This document shows positions 1-6,773 of a DNA stretch of 9,861 nt, in pieces. The position numbers were made by a program, and so were the translations under genes. A model generated the notes under the pieces. It ran no database searches. It was given only the letters and a program-made list of their open reading frames with translations, and was not told the DNA's origin. Position 1 is the stretch's first letter. Each line of letters starts with the position of its first letter. This stretch comes from Chloroflexota bacterium (GTDB taxonomy: Bacteria; Chloroflexota; Dehalococcoidia; SZUA-161), in the NCBI GenBank assembly GCA_030668425.1, contig DAOUTY010000050.1:1-9861 (forward strand). The letters run 5' to 3'.

Positions 1-9
1 ACGTTCGCT

Positions 10-27
10 CGACCCCGATAGGGGTCG
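10..27 (+). repeat. Perfect 7-bp hairpin with GATA loop
   Basis: CGACCCC at 10-16 pairs perfectly with GGGGTCG at 21-27 around a 4-nt GATA loop. No T-run follows it, so it does not look like an intrinsic terminator. It could be one stem of a larger structured RNA that begins outside the window. Confidence 0.4.
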
Positions 28-400
28 GGGCCACGATATTGATAGTGACGGCTTACAGCCCCCGTTTGTGAGCGTAGGCAAGAGTCAGCTCTCTTGGTCA
101 AAGGCTCCCGGACAGCGGCGAGCCGGCGTTCCTCTTTTGGGACGCTGATACATATCGGAGTCAGGGAGTGGGAAGAGTTCCGGCGATAGTACAAGCTCAA
201 ACGGTACTAACTGTTGGATACTGTGTCCATGCCATGAGGATTCAATCACCATGCCCCACATCTGGGAGAAGAACGTGAACGGCCGTTCGCCTGTATGTTC
301 CTGTGTACTGTTGCATCCATTTCGCAGAGGCTAATCAGCTACAGTAGGTTCCCTCTAACCACAAAAAGTATACCGCCTACTTTGTAGCAAGCCCGAAGTG

Positions 401-440
401 AAGCCAAACCACCCCAGCAATAGCTTGGCTTTCTTTTTCC
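401..440 (+). terminator. Possible rho-independent terminator
   Basis: AAGCCAA (401-407) pairs with TTGGCTT (425-431) across a 17-nt loop, and the 3' arm runs directly into TTCTTTTTCC. The stem is only 7 bp with a large loop, so it is weak, but the T-rich tail right after it is what an intrinsic terminator needs. It would end whatever is transcribed rightward from 1-400 and would insulate the promoter candidate just downstream. Confidence 0.4.
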
Positions 441-457
441 ATAAAAGCGAGCAGACC

Positions 458-487
458 TTGACAAATCATCACAAACCGTGTTAGAAA
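458..487 (+). promoter_or_regulatory. Candidate sigma70-type promoter for the acyl-CoA cluster
   Basis: A perfect -35 box TTGACA (458-463) is followed after 18 bp by TAGAAA (482-487), a 4-of-6 match to TATAAT. It lies just after the terminator-like hairpin and about 220 bp upstream of the first gene, which would give a long leader of roughly 210 nt. The -10 box is only fair, so this is a prediction from base pattern alone. I recognise no operator or riboswitch in the leader. Confidence 0.35.
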
Positions 488-704
488 TCACCACACGACA
501 CTGACGACTGCTCTGTCGGTTGCGTTCTGCTTACCGCTATTTGCTCTGCTCACGCTGAAGGGCAGACCTTTGTACAGATGCTATCAAAACCGAATCGGGA
601 TACAGCACCTGTCCTGACCAGCAATACCGCGCCGGTACAAATATCCCCGCGACTATTGAGCGATCAGATTCATATACAACATATCTATTAAAGGAGGGTT
701 CCAA

Positions 705-1097
705 GTGCCAGTATTTGAAAGCAGCGAAAAGATGTACGAAGTCCTGGGAACACTGTTCAGGGTTCTGGCAGACGACCCCGTAGTAGGCCCGAAATACCGT
801 GACTCGAATATCATCATCAAGTTCACCATAACCGATCCCGACGGATTCATATGGTTGGACAAAGATGCCGGCGTTATCTGCGGGCCCGCTGACCTCAAGC
901 CTACCATAGAGATGAAACTCAGCGGCGATACCTGCCACCAGTTCTGGCTTCAGTCAATATCCATGCCGGTAGCAATGGCGAAGGGACGCATAAAGGCAAA
1001 GGGACCTCTGCCGAAAGTCATAAAGCTTCTCCCGATGCTGAAGCCGGCATATGCCGCCTATCCCGAGATCGCCAGGAAGCACGGGCTTCCCGTTTAG
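705..1097 (+). CDS. SCP2 sterol-binding domain protein
   Basis: A 130-residue protein made of a single SCP2-like (sterol carrier protein 2) domain, the usual length for stand-alone members. The pattern is typical: an N-terminal helix (residues 5-22), strands around IIIKFTITDPDGFIWLD (36-52), the central strand PTIEMKLSGD (66-75), then a helix and the hallmark turn GRIKAKGPLPKVIKLLPML (94-112). Members bind hydrophobic ligands such as fatty acyl-CoAs or sterols in a tunnel; the ligand here is unknown. There is no signal peptide, so it is probably cytosolic. The start is GTG, chosen because AAGGAGGG (691-698) sits 6 nt upstream. It is first in the cluster, 20 bp before the next gene, which suggests a substrate-carrier role for the acyl-CoA enzymes that follow. 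The fold assignment is fairly sure; the role is inferred. Confidence 0.85.
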   Translation: MPVFESSEKMYEVLGTLFRVLADDPVVGPKYRDSNIIIKFTITDPDGFIWLDKDAGVICGPADLKPTIEMKLSGDTCHQFWLQSISMPVAMAKGRIKAKGPLPKVIKLLPMLKPAYAAYPEIARKHGLPV

Positions 1098-1117
1098 CCG
1101 AGTGCAGGAGGTTTTTC

Positions 1118-1795
1118 ATGAGCAAGGAAGCAAGCGTAAAGCAGTTCGAGGACGACAGAAAAGAAGCGGTAAGAATAGCGGCACGGCTCCTGCTGGCGTC
1201 AGGGACAACGTCGCCCAGGGTGGGCGGCGTCGGCGAGTGCACTATCCATATTATCGATGATGAATGTGCCATCGAAGACCTGTGCCAGGCGATTGAGCGA
1301 ATGTCCGGTGAAAACGAGCGATGGGACTTCTTCAACAGGGATGCGGCAATGCTCAGGGATGCCAATGCGGTTCTGTTGGTCACATCATTGCGATGTGCTG
1401 GTGACCCGGGGGACTTCAACTGCAACTTGTGCGGCAAGCTTACCTGTGAGTACCTCAGGCAAGAGGAGAAGCTACCCGATGAGCCGGGAATTGCCTACAG
1501 GGGGCCGCTCTGCGTTTTCAGGGCAAATAATATCGGCTATGCCATAGATGGCATCGTGTCACTGGCCAGGAGTCTCGGTATCGACTACGGCGTGTACTGG
1601 TCAGCCGGCGCAGCAGCGATGAGAATGAGAATTGTTCCCAAGAGTACAGGTTTCGCCCTGGCGGTGGCAATTTCCGTAACCGAGAAGAGCCCCTTCAGGG
1701 ATATCCCCAAGAAGTATGCCGAGATGAATGAGTCAATCATGAATGACCGGATTATCCAGAGGCTGTGGCCTCAGTTCAGATCGATATACAGCTAA
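1118..1795 (+). CDS. DUF2148 ferredoxin-domain protein (first copy)
   Basis: A 225-residue protein of the DUF2148 family (uncharacterised proteins with a ferredoxin-like domain). The N-terminal helix DRKEAVRIAARLLLASGTTSP (13-33) and VGGVGECTIHII match the family start. The metal-binding block is C102-x2-C105-x4-C110, followed by a fourth cysteine in GPLCVF (C132), which fits one [4Fe-4S] cluster. The C-terminal part (about 136-190) carries the small-residue-rich helix and strand typical of the family and ends in SVTEKSPFRD. The first half of the cysteine block reads CNLCGKLTC, off the more usual CGxCGxxTC. AGGAGG (1106-1111) lies 6 nt before the ATG. The function of the family is not established; an electron-transfer role next to acyl-CoA dehydrogenases is only inference. 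It forms a tandem pair with the next gene. Confidence 0.82.
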   Translation: MSKEASVKQFEDDRKEAVRIAARLLLASGTTSPRVGGVGECTIHIIDDECAIEDLCQAIERMSGENERWDFFNRDAAMLRDANAVLLVTSLRCAGDPGDFNCNLCGKLTCEYLRQEEKLPDEPGIAYRGPLCVFRANNIGYAIDGIVSLARSLGIDYGVYWSAGAAAMRMRIVPKSTGFALAVAISVTEKSPFRDIPKKYAEMNESIMNDRIIQRLWPQFRSIYS

Positions 1796-1823
1796 GAACG
1801 ATGCAGAGAATGGAGTGAGGGAA

Positions 1824-2480
1824 ATGGCTATAAGAGAGATGAACGATCTACTACAGGATGGGCTCGACAGAGCTGTTGAGTTAATGGTCGTGGCGGCCCA
1901 CAACAGCTTCCGATTCGATGGCAGAAACACGGGAAAGATCATAAGCGTCGGCAAGGAAGAGATGGTGGAGGTCGCGGAGTTCTGCTATTCGATGGGAGAC
2001 ATGTCACCGCTTGCAGCGCGTGACGGCAGGTTTGTCATGGAGCTGGTAAAGGAACCATGCGCACTGCTCCTCATCGGCGATAAGAGGAAATCGGATTTCA
2101 ACTACGATTGTGGTGCCTGCGGCTACAGGACCTGCGCCGAACTCAACAGGGCGGAGGAGGTCGAATCGCTTACCGCACATGGTCCCAGTTGTCAGTTCAA
2201 GAACATAAACGTCAATATTGCCACGGATGCCGCCGCTGCAATGGCATGGAGGCTGGGGCTGCATTGCCGCGTGTTCAGCACGCTCGGCATGGCCGCCTTC
2301 GCGCTGAACATCATAGAGGAGGTCGACTTTGCTGTGAGTGTGTGCGTTAGCGTCGCGAAAAACGACCCCTTCTTTGACAGGCACCAGTTCTGGACCGATG
2401 AATATTGGGATGAGATATTCAAAAAGGAATTCCCCACCTTCACCCGAGGGTTCATTGGTGCCGTTGAGGACGAGGACTAG
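1824..2480 (+). CDS. DUF2148 ferredoxin-domain protein (second copy)
   Basis: A 218-residue paralogue of the preceding protein with the same architecture. It carries C96-x2-C99-x4-C104 in the motif CGACGYRTC and a fourth cysteine in GPSCQF (C123), again fitting a [4Fe-4S] site. The C-terminal region ends in SVAKNDPFFDR, parallel to SVTEKSPFRD of the first copy. The frame is open further upstream to 1743, but that would overlap the previous gene by 53 bp and lacks an SD. The ATG at 1824 has GGAG at 1812-1815 and puts the family-like RAVELMVVAAHNSF helix near the N-terminus, so it is preferred. The gap to the first copy is 28 bp and to the ligase 17 bp, so they are very likely co-transcribed. 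The acidic tail is AVEDED. Whether the two copies form a heterodimer is open. Family assignment is secure; function is unknown. Confidence 0.82.
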   Translation: MAIREMNDLLQDGLDRAVELMVVAAHNSFRFDGRNTGKIISVGKEEMVEVAEFCYSMGDMSPLAARDGRFVMELVKEPCALLLIGDKRKSDFNYDCGACGYRTCAELNRAEEVESLTAHGPSCQFKNINVNIATDAAAAMAWRLGLHCRVFSTLGMAAFALNIIEEVDFAVSVCVSVAKNDPFFDRHQFWTDEYWDEIFKKEFPTFTRGFIGAVEDED

Positions 2481-2497
2481 GGTAATGGAGGCGACCC

Positions 2498-4111
2498 ATG
2501 GGAAGTAAGGCTCATCTCAACCAGGTTATAGCTTCACACCTCGCCGAGATAAAGGCTGATGAAGACCCGGATAGGGAGATATACATCTTTGAAAAAGGAC
2601 CGCTCGGCGAGGATGTGCTCACCTATAAGGACCTCTATGAGAATTCGAATAAGATAGCCCGGCTTTTTGCCGACAATGATATTGGTAAGGGCGATACCTA
2701 CGCCGTTTTCATGAGGAACCACCCCGAATTCGTCTACTCCGTTCTGGCGGGCCCCACTGTTGGCACAGTTATGGTTCCCGTCGATCCGCGAACGCGAGGC
2801 AACAGGCTGAAGTTCTTGCTCAACGACTGCAAAGCCAAGGCTGTTATCGTCTCCGGAGAGTGCCTGGGGCAGCTCGAGGAGGTCATCAACGACATACCTT
2901 CAGTGAAGTTGACCGCCGTTGCCTACAGGCCGGAACAGAATATCCCTGTGTCCAGCAAGTATCACGCGCTCAACGAGACGCTCGAGAAAACATCCTGGGA
3001 GCATGTGGAGCAGCAGATAATGGACGTGCGGCATCCCATGCAGATTATCTACACCTCGGGGACAACGGGCGATCCCAAGGGCGTGACTATACGCAACAAC
3101 CGGACCGGGCTGTTCAACATTCTTAACAAGATTGTGTGGAAATACCAGAACGATGATGTTCTCTACAACGGCCTTTCCCTTACCCACGGCAATGCCCAGA
3201 CTGTAACCCTTTTCCCGGCGTTCAGTATGGGAATCAAGGCAGTGTTCAGCCCCCGTTTCACCAAGAGCAGGACCTGGGATATCTGCAGGAAATACGGCTG
3301 TACCTCCTTCTCCCTCCTCGGCGGGATGATGGCGGGCATATACAACGAGCCTGAAAAACCTGACGATGCCGACAACCCGATTCGCATGGTCATCAGCGCC
3401 GGTACACCGCCCTCACTCTGGGGAGAGTTCGAAAAGAGATTCAATGTCCAAATCCTCGAGTGGTATGGATCAGTAGAGGGTGGGTTCGCCTACAAGCCGT
3501 TAGGTCAGGGCCCGATAGGTTCCTTTGGCAAGCCAGTCCCCGGGGTTATGGAAATGAAGGTCGTGGATGAGAGCGACGACGAAATGCCTGTGGGGCAAAC
3601 AGGGGAGCTAATCTGCAGGATGCTGAGAGGAGATACCAAGGTCGATTATCTGGGCAAACCGGACGAGTCGAAGGAGAAGACGAAGGGTGGCTGGCTGAGA
3701 ACCAGCGATATGGTCCATAAGGACGAGAAAGGCTGGTATTTCTTCGACTACCGAAAAGGCACAGAGCTTCGCCGCGCCGGGGACTTTGTTCAGCCCGACT
3801 ATGTGGAAACCGTGATTGGAGCGCATCCCGAAGTGAGTGAAGTTTGCGTCTACGGAGTTCCGGCGGCTTCGGGCGCACCCGGAGAGAGTGACCTTGTGGC
3901 CGCTATCCAACCATTTGAGGGGAAAACCGTTGACCCTAAGTCGATCTACGACATGTGCAAGAAAGACCTCGAGGCTAACTATATCCCGTCGTATCTGCAG
4001 ATCATCGAAGAGCTTCCCAAAACTCTCACTGAAAAGCCCTTGGCGCGACAACTGAAAGAGATGTTCGAGCGCGGAGAAGGAGCAATCTACAAGTTTGAGG
4101 ATTACAAGTAG
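2498..4111 (+). CDS. Acyl-CoA ligase (AMP-forming), CaiC/FadD-like
   Basis: A full-length, 537-residue adenylate-forming enzyme that activates a carboxylic acid with ATP and CoA. The ATP/phosphate loop YTSGTTGDPKGV is at 185-196 and the adenine-binding motif EWYGSVEGG at 321-329. The ribose-binding aspartate is D404 in WLRTSDM. The hinge is around DYRKGTELRRAGDF (417-430), and the C-terminal catalytic lysine is K513 in TLTEKPLARQLKE. The overall pattern resembles crotonobetaine/carnitine-CoA ligases and related fatty-acyl ligases. The substrate cannot be read from sequence. The hinge block departs from the usual DR.KD.I...G.N consensus (D417-Y-R-K, with G428-D429). GGAGG (2487-2491) lies 6 nt before the ATG. 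It ends the tight four-gene run; a 119-bp gap follows. It probably supplies the acyl-CoA for the dehydrogenase and thiolase downstream. Confidence 0.9.
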   Translation: MGSKAHLNQVIASHLAEIKADEDPDREIYIFEKGPLGEDVLTYKDLYENSNKIARLFADNDIGKGDTYAVFMRNHPEFVYSVLAGPTVGTVMVPVDPRTRGNRLKFLLNDCKAKAVIVSGECLGQLEEVINDIPSVKLTAVAYRPEQNIPVSSKYHALNETLEKTSWEHVEQQIMDVRHPMQIIYTSGTTGDPKGVTIRNNRTGLFNILNKIVWKYQNDDVLYNGLSLTHGNAQTVTLFPAFSMGIKAVFSPRFTKSRTWDICRKYGCTSFSLLGGMMAGIYNEPEKPDDADNPIRMVISAGTPPSLWGEFEKRFNVQILEWYGSVEGGFAYKPLGQGPIGSFGKPVPGVMEMKVVDESDDEMPVGQTGELICRMLRGDTKVDYLGKPDESKEKTKGGWLRTSDMVHKDEKGWYFFDYRKGTELRRAGDFVQPDYVETVIGAHPEVSEVCVYGVPAASGAPGESDLVAAIQPFEGKTVDPKSIYDMCKKDLEANYIPSYLQIIEELPKTLTEKPLARQLKEMFERGEGAIYKFEDYK

Positions 4112-4230
4112 CTAATTGCGTTCGCCCGCGCAGGATGATTCCTGCAATGAGACCGGGGCTATCGTTTTCATATGTCATTGCGAGCAGATGGGGTTATATC
4201 TAAGAACAGAGTAAACAGGGAGAGGATTCA
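4112..4230. other. Intergenic spacer with small hairpin and repeat fragment
   Basis: This 119-bp gap between the ligase and the acyl-CoA dehydrogenase holds a perfect 6-bp hairpin, GCAGGA (4130-4135) with TCCTGC (4140-4145), that lacks a T-run. TGTCATTGCGAGC (4173-4185) matches the core I recall from dispersed intergenic repeats of the TCATTGCGAGC type. A weak promoter-like pair, ATGTCA (4172-4177) and TATATC (4195-4200) spaced by 17 bp, could give the downstream genes an internal start. None of these is strong. Read-through from the upstream genes remains possible. Confidence 0.3.
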
Positions 4231-5469
4231 ATGCCATATACAGAACTCAATCTCGAGCTGACCGAAGAACATGAACTCCTGAAGGAAGAGGTACATAAGT
4301 TTGCCATTGAGGTCTTGAGACCCGCGTCAATCGAGCTCGACAAATTGCCGCCAGAGGACGTAGTCAAGAAGGGCTCGCTTTACTGGGACTGCATGGCCAA
4401 GATGTACCAGAACAACTATCATACCGTGCTTATCTCCGACGAATACGGTGGGCTCGGACTCGATCCCCTCAGCGTCCATATCATCTGGGAAGAGCTGGCG
4501 TACGGAAGCGTGGGGTTCGCTGTAGCCATAGGATGCAGCTGTTTCTCCGCCTTCTATGCAACCATGCTTTGCGAAGATCACCTGATCGAGAGGTATGTTA
4601 TCCCATTCGTTGAATGCAAAGACGCCAGTGTTATGAGCTGCTGGGGCATTACCGAGCCCCAGCACGGGTCAGACAACCTGATGTCTGGCACAGCGTTCTT
4701 CCGTGATCCCAGAGAAACGCAGCAGGTGAAGGCCGTTAAGAAAAATGGCGACTGGGTTATCAATGGGCAGAAATCAGCCTGGATTTCAAACGGGCCAATT
4801 GCGTCCGATGCCGCTCTTTTCGTCAACATGGACCCATCAAAAGGATTTTCCGGTGGAGGTATCTGCCTGATCGATCTCAATCAGCGAGGTGTATCACGAG
4901 GTAAACCGCTCGACAAACTGGGACAGAGAGAGCTACCACAAGGGGAACTCTTCTTCGATGGCGCTATCTGTCCCGACGAATTCATGATCGTGGACCCCGA
5001 GAGCTATGAGGCAATGACTGAGCTCACTCTGGGGCACGCCAATGCCACCATGGGCGCCTATTTCACTGGCCTCGCCCAGGCGGCCTACGATCTAGCCTTC
5101 CAATATTGCACGGAGAGGATACAGGGTGGAAAACGCCTCTGCGAACATCAATGGGTGCAGAAGAAGCTCTTTGATATGTTTACCAAGGTGGAGACAGCCA
5201 GGTCTTTTTCGCGCAGCGCCATGATTTTCAATATGAATACAACTCCGCCCATTGTACAGTATTCCATCGCCTCAAAGGTATACTGCACCGAAGCAGCATT
5301 CCAGGTAACCAGCGATGCTATACAGCTCTTCGGAGGCTATGGGGTGAGCAAAGATTTCCCCATAGAGAAACTCTTCAGGGATGCACGGGCCGGTATGATC
5401 GAGGATGGTTCCAATGACTCCCTTTCTATAACGGCCGGGGTAATGCTGCTAAAGGAGGTTTTGGAATAG
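4231..5469 (+). CDS. Acyl-CoA dehydrogenase (first, divergent)
   Basis: A 412-residue FAD enzyme of the acyl-CoA dehydrogenase family, the usual length, expected to make a 2,3-double bond in an acyl-CoA and pass electrons to an acceptor such as ETF. The N-terminal helical domain covers about 1-130. The flavin-contact motif CWGITEPQHGSDN is at 137-149, the middle beta-domain includes DWVINGQKSAWISNG (174-188), and the C-terminal helical domain contains QLFGGYGVSKDFPIEKLFRD (365-384). At the position where medium-chain enzymes have the catalytic glutamate (YEGT), this protein reads IEDGSND: D392 aligns with the base and E391 precedes it. The helix-G alternative site has no glutamate either (A270 region). 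Activity or substrate type is therefore uncertain. The start has GGGAGAGG at 4218-4225. Its stop overlaps the probable thiolase start. Confidence 0.88.
   Translation: MPYTELNLELTEEHELLKEEVHKFAIEVLRPASIELDKLPPEDVVKKGSLYWDCMAKMYQNNYHTVLISDEYGGLGLDPLSVHIIWEELAYGSVGFAVAIGCSCFSAFYATMLCEDHLIERYVIPFVECKDASVMSCWGITEPQHGSDNLMSGTAFFRDPRETQQVKAVKKNGDWVINGQKSAWISNGPIASDAALFVNMDPSKGFSGGGICLIDLNQRGVSRGKPLDKLGQRELPQGELFFDGAICPDEFMIVDPESYEAMTELTLGHANATMGAYFTGLAQAAYDLAFQYCTERIQGGKRLCEHQWVQKKLFDMFTKVETARSFSRSAMIFNMNTTPPIVQYSIASKVYCTEAAFQVTSDAIQLFGGYGVSKDFPIEKLFRDARAGMIEDGSNDSLSITAGVMLLKEVLE
5451..5468 (+). promoter_or_regulatory. Perfect SD with likely AUA start for the thiolase
   Basis: AAGGAGGT at 5452-5459, a full anti-SD match, lies inside the end of the dehydrogenase gene. 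Six nt later, at 5466-5468, is ATA in the thiolase frame, overlapping the dehydrogenase TAG as ATAG. No canonical start codon exists in this frame between the upstream in-frame TGA (5415-5417) and the GTG at 5490. The GTG at 5490 is 30 nt from this SD and has no SD of its own. Translation by coupling at AUA is the simplest reading. A sequencing error or recent ATG-to-ATA change is also possible. Confidence 0.5.
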
Positions 5470-6707
5470 AAAACGTATATATCATCGGCGTGGGTATGAT
5501 CCGGTTCAGCAAATACCCGGATAAGACTGTCAGATTCATGGCCGAGGAAGCAATTGAACTTGTGCTCAAAGATGCCGGCCTAGACAAGAAGGACATGCAG
5601 GCTGTCTTCTTTTCCAATACCTTCTGGGGAATGTTTTCCAATCAGCACTCTATCCGCGGGCAGGTGATATTGCGCGGCATGGGGATAGATAGAATACCGG
5701 TCACCAATGTGGAGAATGCCTGTGCCGGCGGATCTACAGCGCTTTACCTTGCCTATGCAGGAATCCGTGCCGGCATGTACGATGTGGCGCTGGCGACAGG
5801 TTCGGAGAAAATCAGCCATCCCGACAAGAATCTGTCCCTCGGTGCCTATGCCTCCTGCATGGATGTGGAGAACTTTGAGAAACACATCAACATGATCATG
5901 GAGGTCAGCAAGACGTTCAAGGTTGACATACCGGAGGACCAGACAGCTCCCGGAGAAGGTAGAAGCATCTTCATGGACGCATATGCCACGGCAGCGCGGT
6001 GGCATATGGACCGGTTCCATTCAACGCAGGGGCAGCTCGCGGTGATCTGCTCTAAGAACCACTGGCACGGTTCCATGAACCCTCTTTCACAGTACCAGAA
6101 CCCGATGTCGGTAGAAGAGGTCCTTGCTGATAAGCCCGTTGCCTACCCCCTAACACGGTCCATGTGTGCACCCGTGGGCGATGGTGCTGCTGCTGCGATC
6201 GTTTGCTCGGAGAAGTACCTCAAGAAGTTAGCAAACTCGCGTCCAGTGAAGATACTGGCTTCAGTGCTGGGACAGGGCGCTGACCGGGGCCTGGATGACA
6301 TAGACATCGGTGAACGACTCTCCAAGGAAGCATACGCGGTGGCAGGGGTTGGGCCTGATGACATCGACATTGCTGAACTGCACGATGCCACCGCCTTCGG
6401 TGAGCTACACCAGACCGAGGCGATGGGATTCTGTCCCGTTGGTGAGGGCGGGCCTTATGCACTGTCTGACGCTACCAAGCTCGGGGGCAGTAAACCGGTG
6501 AATACCAGCGGCGGCCTTGAGTGCCGGGGGCACCCCATAGGCGCATCAGGCCTGGCCCAGATTTACGAGATAGCGGCTCAGCTTCGAGGTGAAGCCGGAG
6601 TTCGACAGGTAGAGAACGCGCGAATCGGGCTGGCAGAGAATGGCGGCGGCAACATAGGTGTCGAAGAGGCAGCCATGTGCATTCACATTCTCGAGAAGGT
6701 TAGCTAA
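5466..6707 (+). CDS. SCP2-class thiolase (acetyl-CoA acetyltransferase family)
   Basis: A thiolase of about 413 residues from the ATA at 5466, or 405 from the first canonical start (GTG 5490). It is expected to cleave 3-ketoacyl-CoA with CoA, or to run the reverse condensation. Starting at 5466 restores IENVYIIGVGMIRFSKYPD, the usual first strand of this family; GTG 5490 would cut it. Counting from 5466, the nucleophile is C86 in ENACAGGSTA, the active-site HD motif is HDATAFGE (306-313) and the catalytic histidine is H356 in GHPIGASG. The C-terminus has ENGGGNIG instead of the CxG of classical thiolases, as in the SCP2/non-classical group. The HD motif lacks the cysteine of the eukaryotic SCP2 HDCF motif, and C353 lies nearby in GLECRGHP. 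No SCP2 or DUF35 domain is attached. It is translationally coupled to the dehydrogenase and followed by a strong terminator. Confidence 0.88.
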   Translation: MENVYIIGVGMIRFSKYPDKTVRFMAEEAIELVLKDAGLDKKDMQAVFFSNTFWGMFSNQHSIRGQVILRGMGIDRIPVTNVENACAGGSTALYLAYAGIRAGMYDVALATGSEKISHPDKNLSLGAYASCMDVENFEKHINMIMEVSKTFKVDIPEDQTAPGEGRSIFMDAYATAARWHMDRFHSTQGQLAVICSKNHWHGSMNPLSQYQNPMSVEEVLADKPVAYPLTRSMCAPVGDGAAAAIVCSEKYLKKLANSRPVKILASVLGQGADRGLDDIDIGERLSKEAYAVAGVGPDDIDIAELHDATAFGELHQTEAMGFCPVGEGGPYALSDATKLGGSKPVNTSGGLECRGHPIGASGLAQIYEIAAQLRGEAGVRQVENARIGLAENGGGNIGVEEAAMCIHILEKVS

Positions 6708-6722
6708 AGGGCAGAACGACCG

Positions 6723-6754
6723 AGGGTTGGGCGTTTCGTGAAACGCCCAACCCT
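6723..6754 (+). terminator. Strong hairpin terminator after the thiolase
   Basis: A 15-bp perfect stem (6723-6737 with 6740-6754) closes on a 2-nt loop, or 13-14 bp if a realistic four-base CGTG loop is assumed. The arms are AGGGTTGGGCGTTT and its complement. It starts 15 bp after the thiolase stop. The downstream run TTCAATAATAA is only moderately T-rich, so efficiency is uncertain, but position and stem strength argue for an operon end. The stem could work in both directions. Confidence 0.7.
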
Positions 6755-6773
6755 TCAATAATAACAGGCATCA

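Larger units (their letters stand above)
1..704. other. Gene-poor 5' region with multiple short hairpins
   Basis: I find no convincing coding sequence here. The only reading frames are short, lack a ribosome binding site and match no family I know. The left part is rich in inverted repeats on the plus strand: 10-16 with 21-27 (7 bp, loop GATA), 126-132 with 139-145 (7 bp including one G-U pair, loop TCTTTT), 187-192 with 204-209 (6 bp) and a 12-bp palindrome at 277-288. A terminator-like hairpin follows at 401-440 and a promoter candidate at 458-487. This may be the 3' part of a structured non-coding RNA or of a decayed element that starts left of the window, but I cannot assign a family. No tRNA, rRNA or CRISPR pattern was seen. 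Confidence 0.5.

Noticed and set aside
1..360. Group II intron or retroelement remnant
   Set aside because: The hairpin density suggested it, but I see no domain V, no reverse transcriptase frame and no clear boundary, so I report only an unassigned structured region.
537..938. 133-residue minus-strand reading frame at the cluster start
   Set aside because: It overlaps the SCP2-like gene antisense, has no SD and shows no domain features.
1743..1823. N-terminal extension of the second DUF2148 protein from 1743
   Set aside because: It would overlap the previous gene by 53 bp, has no SD and adds residues not seen in the family; ATG 1824 fits better.
3608..4051. 147-residue minus-strand reading frame inside the ligase gene
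   Set aside because: Antisense shadow of a well-supported ligase; no SD and no recognisable domain.
5580..6020. 146-residue minus-strand reading frame inside the thiolase gene
   Set aside because: Antisense shadow of the thiolase active-site region.
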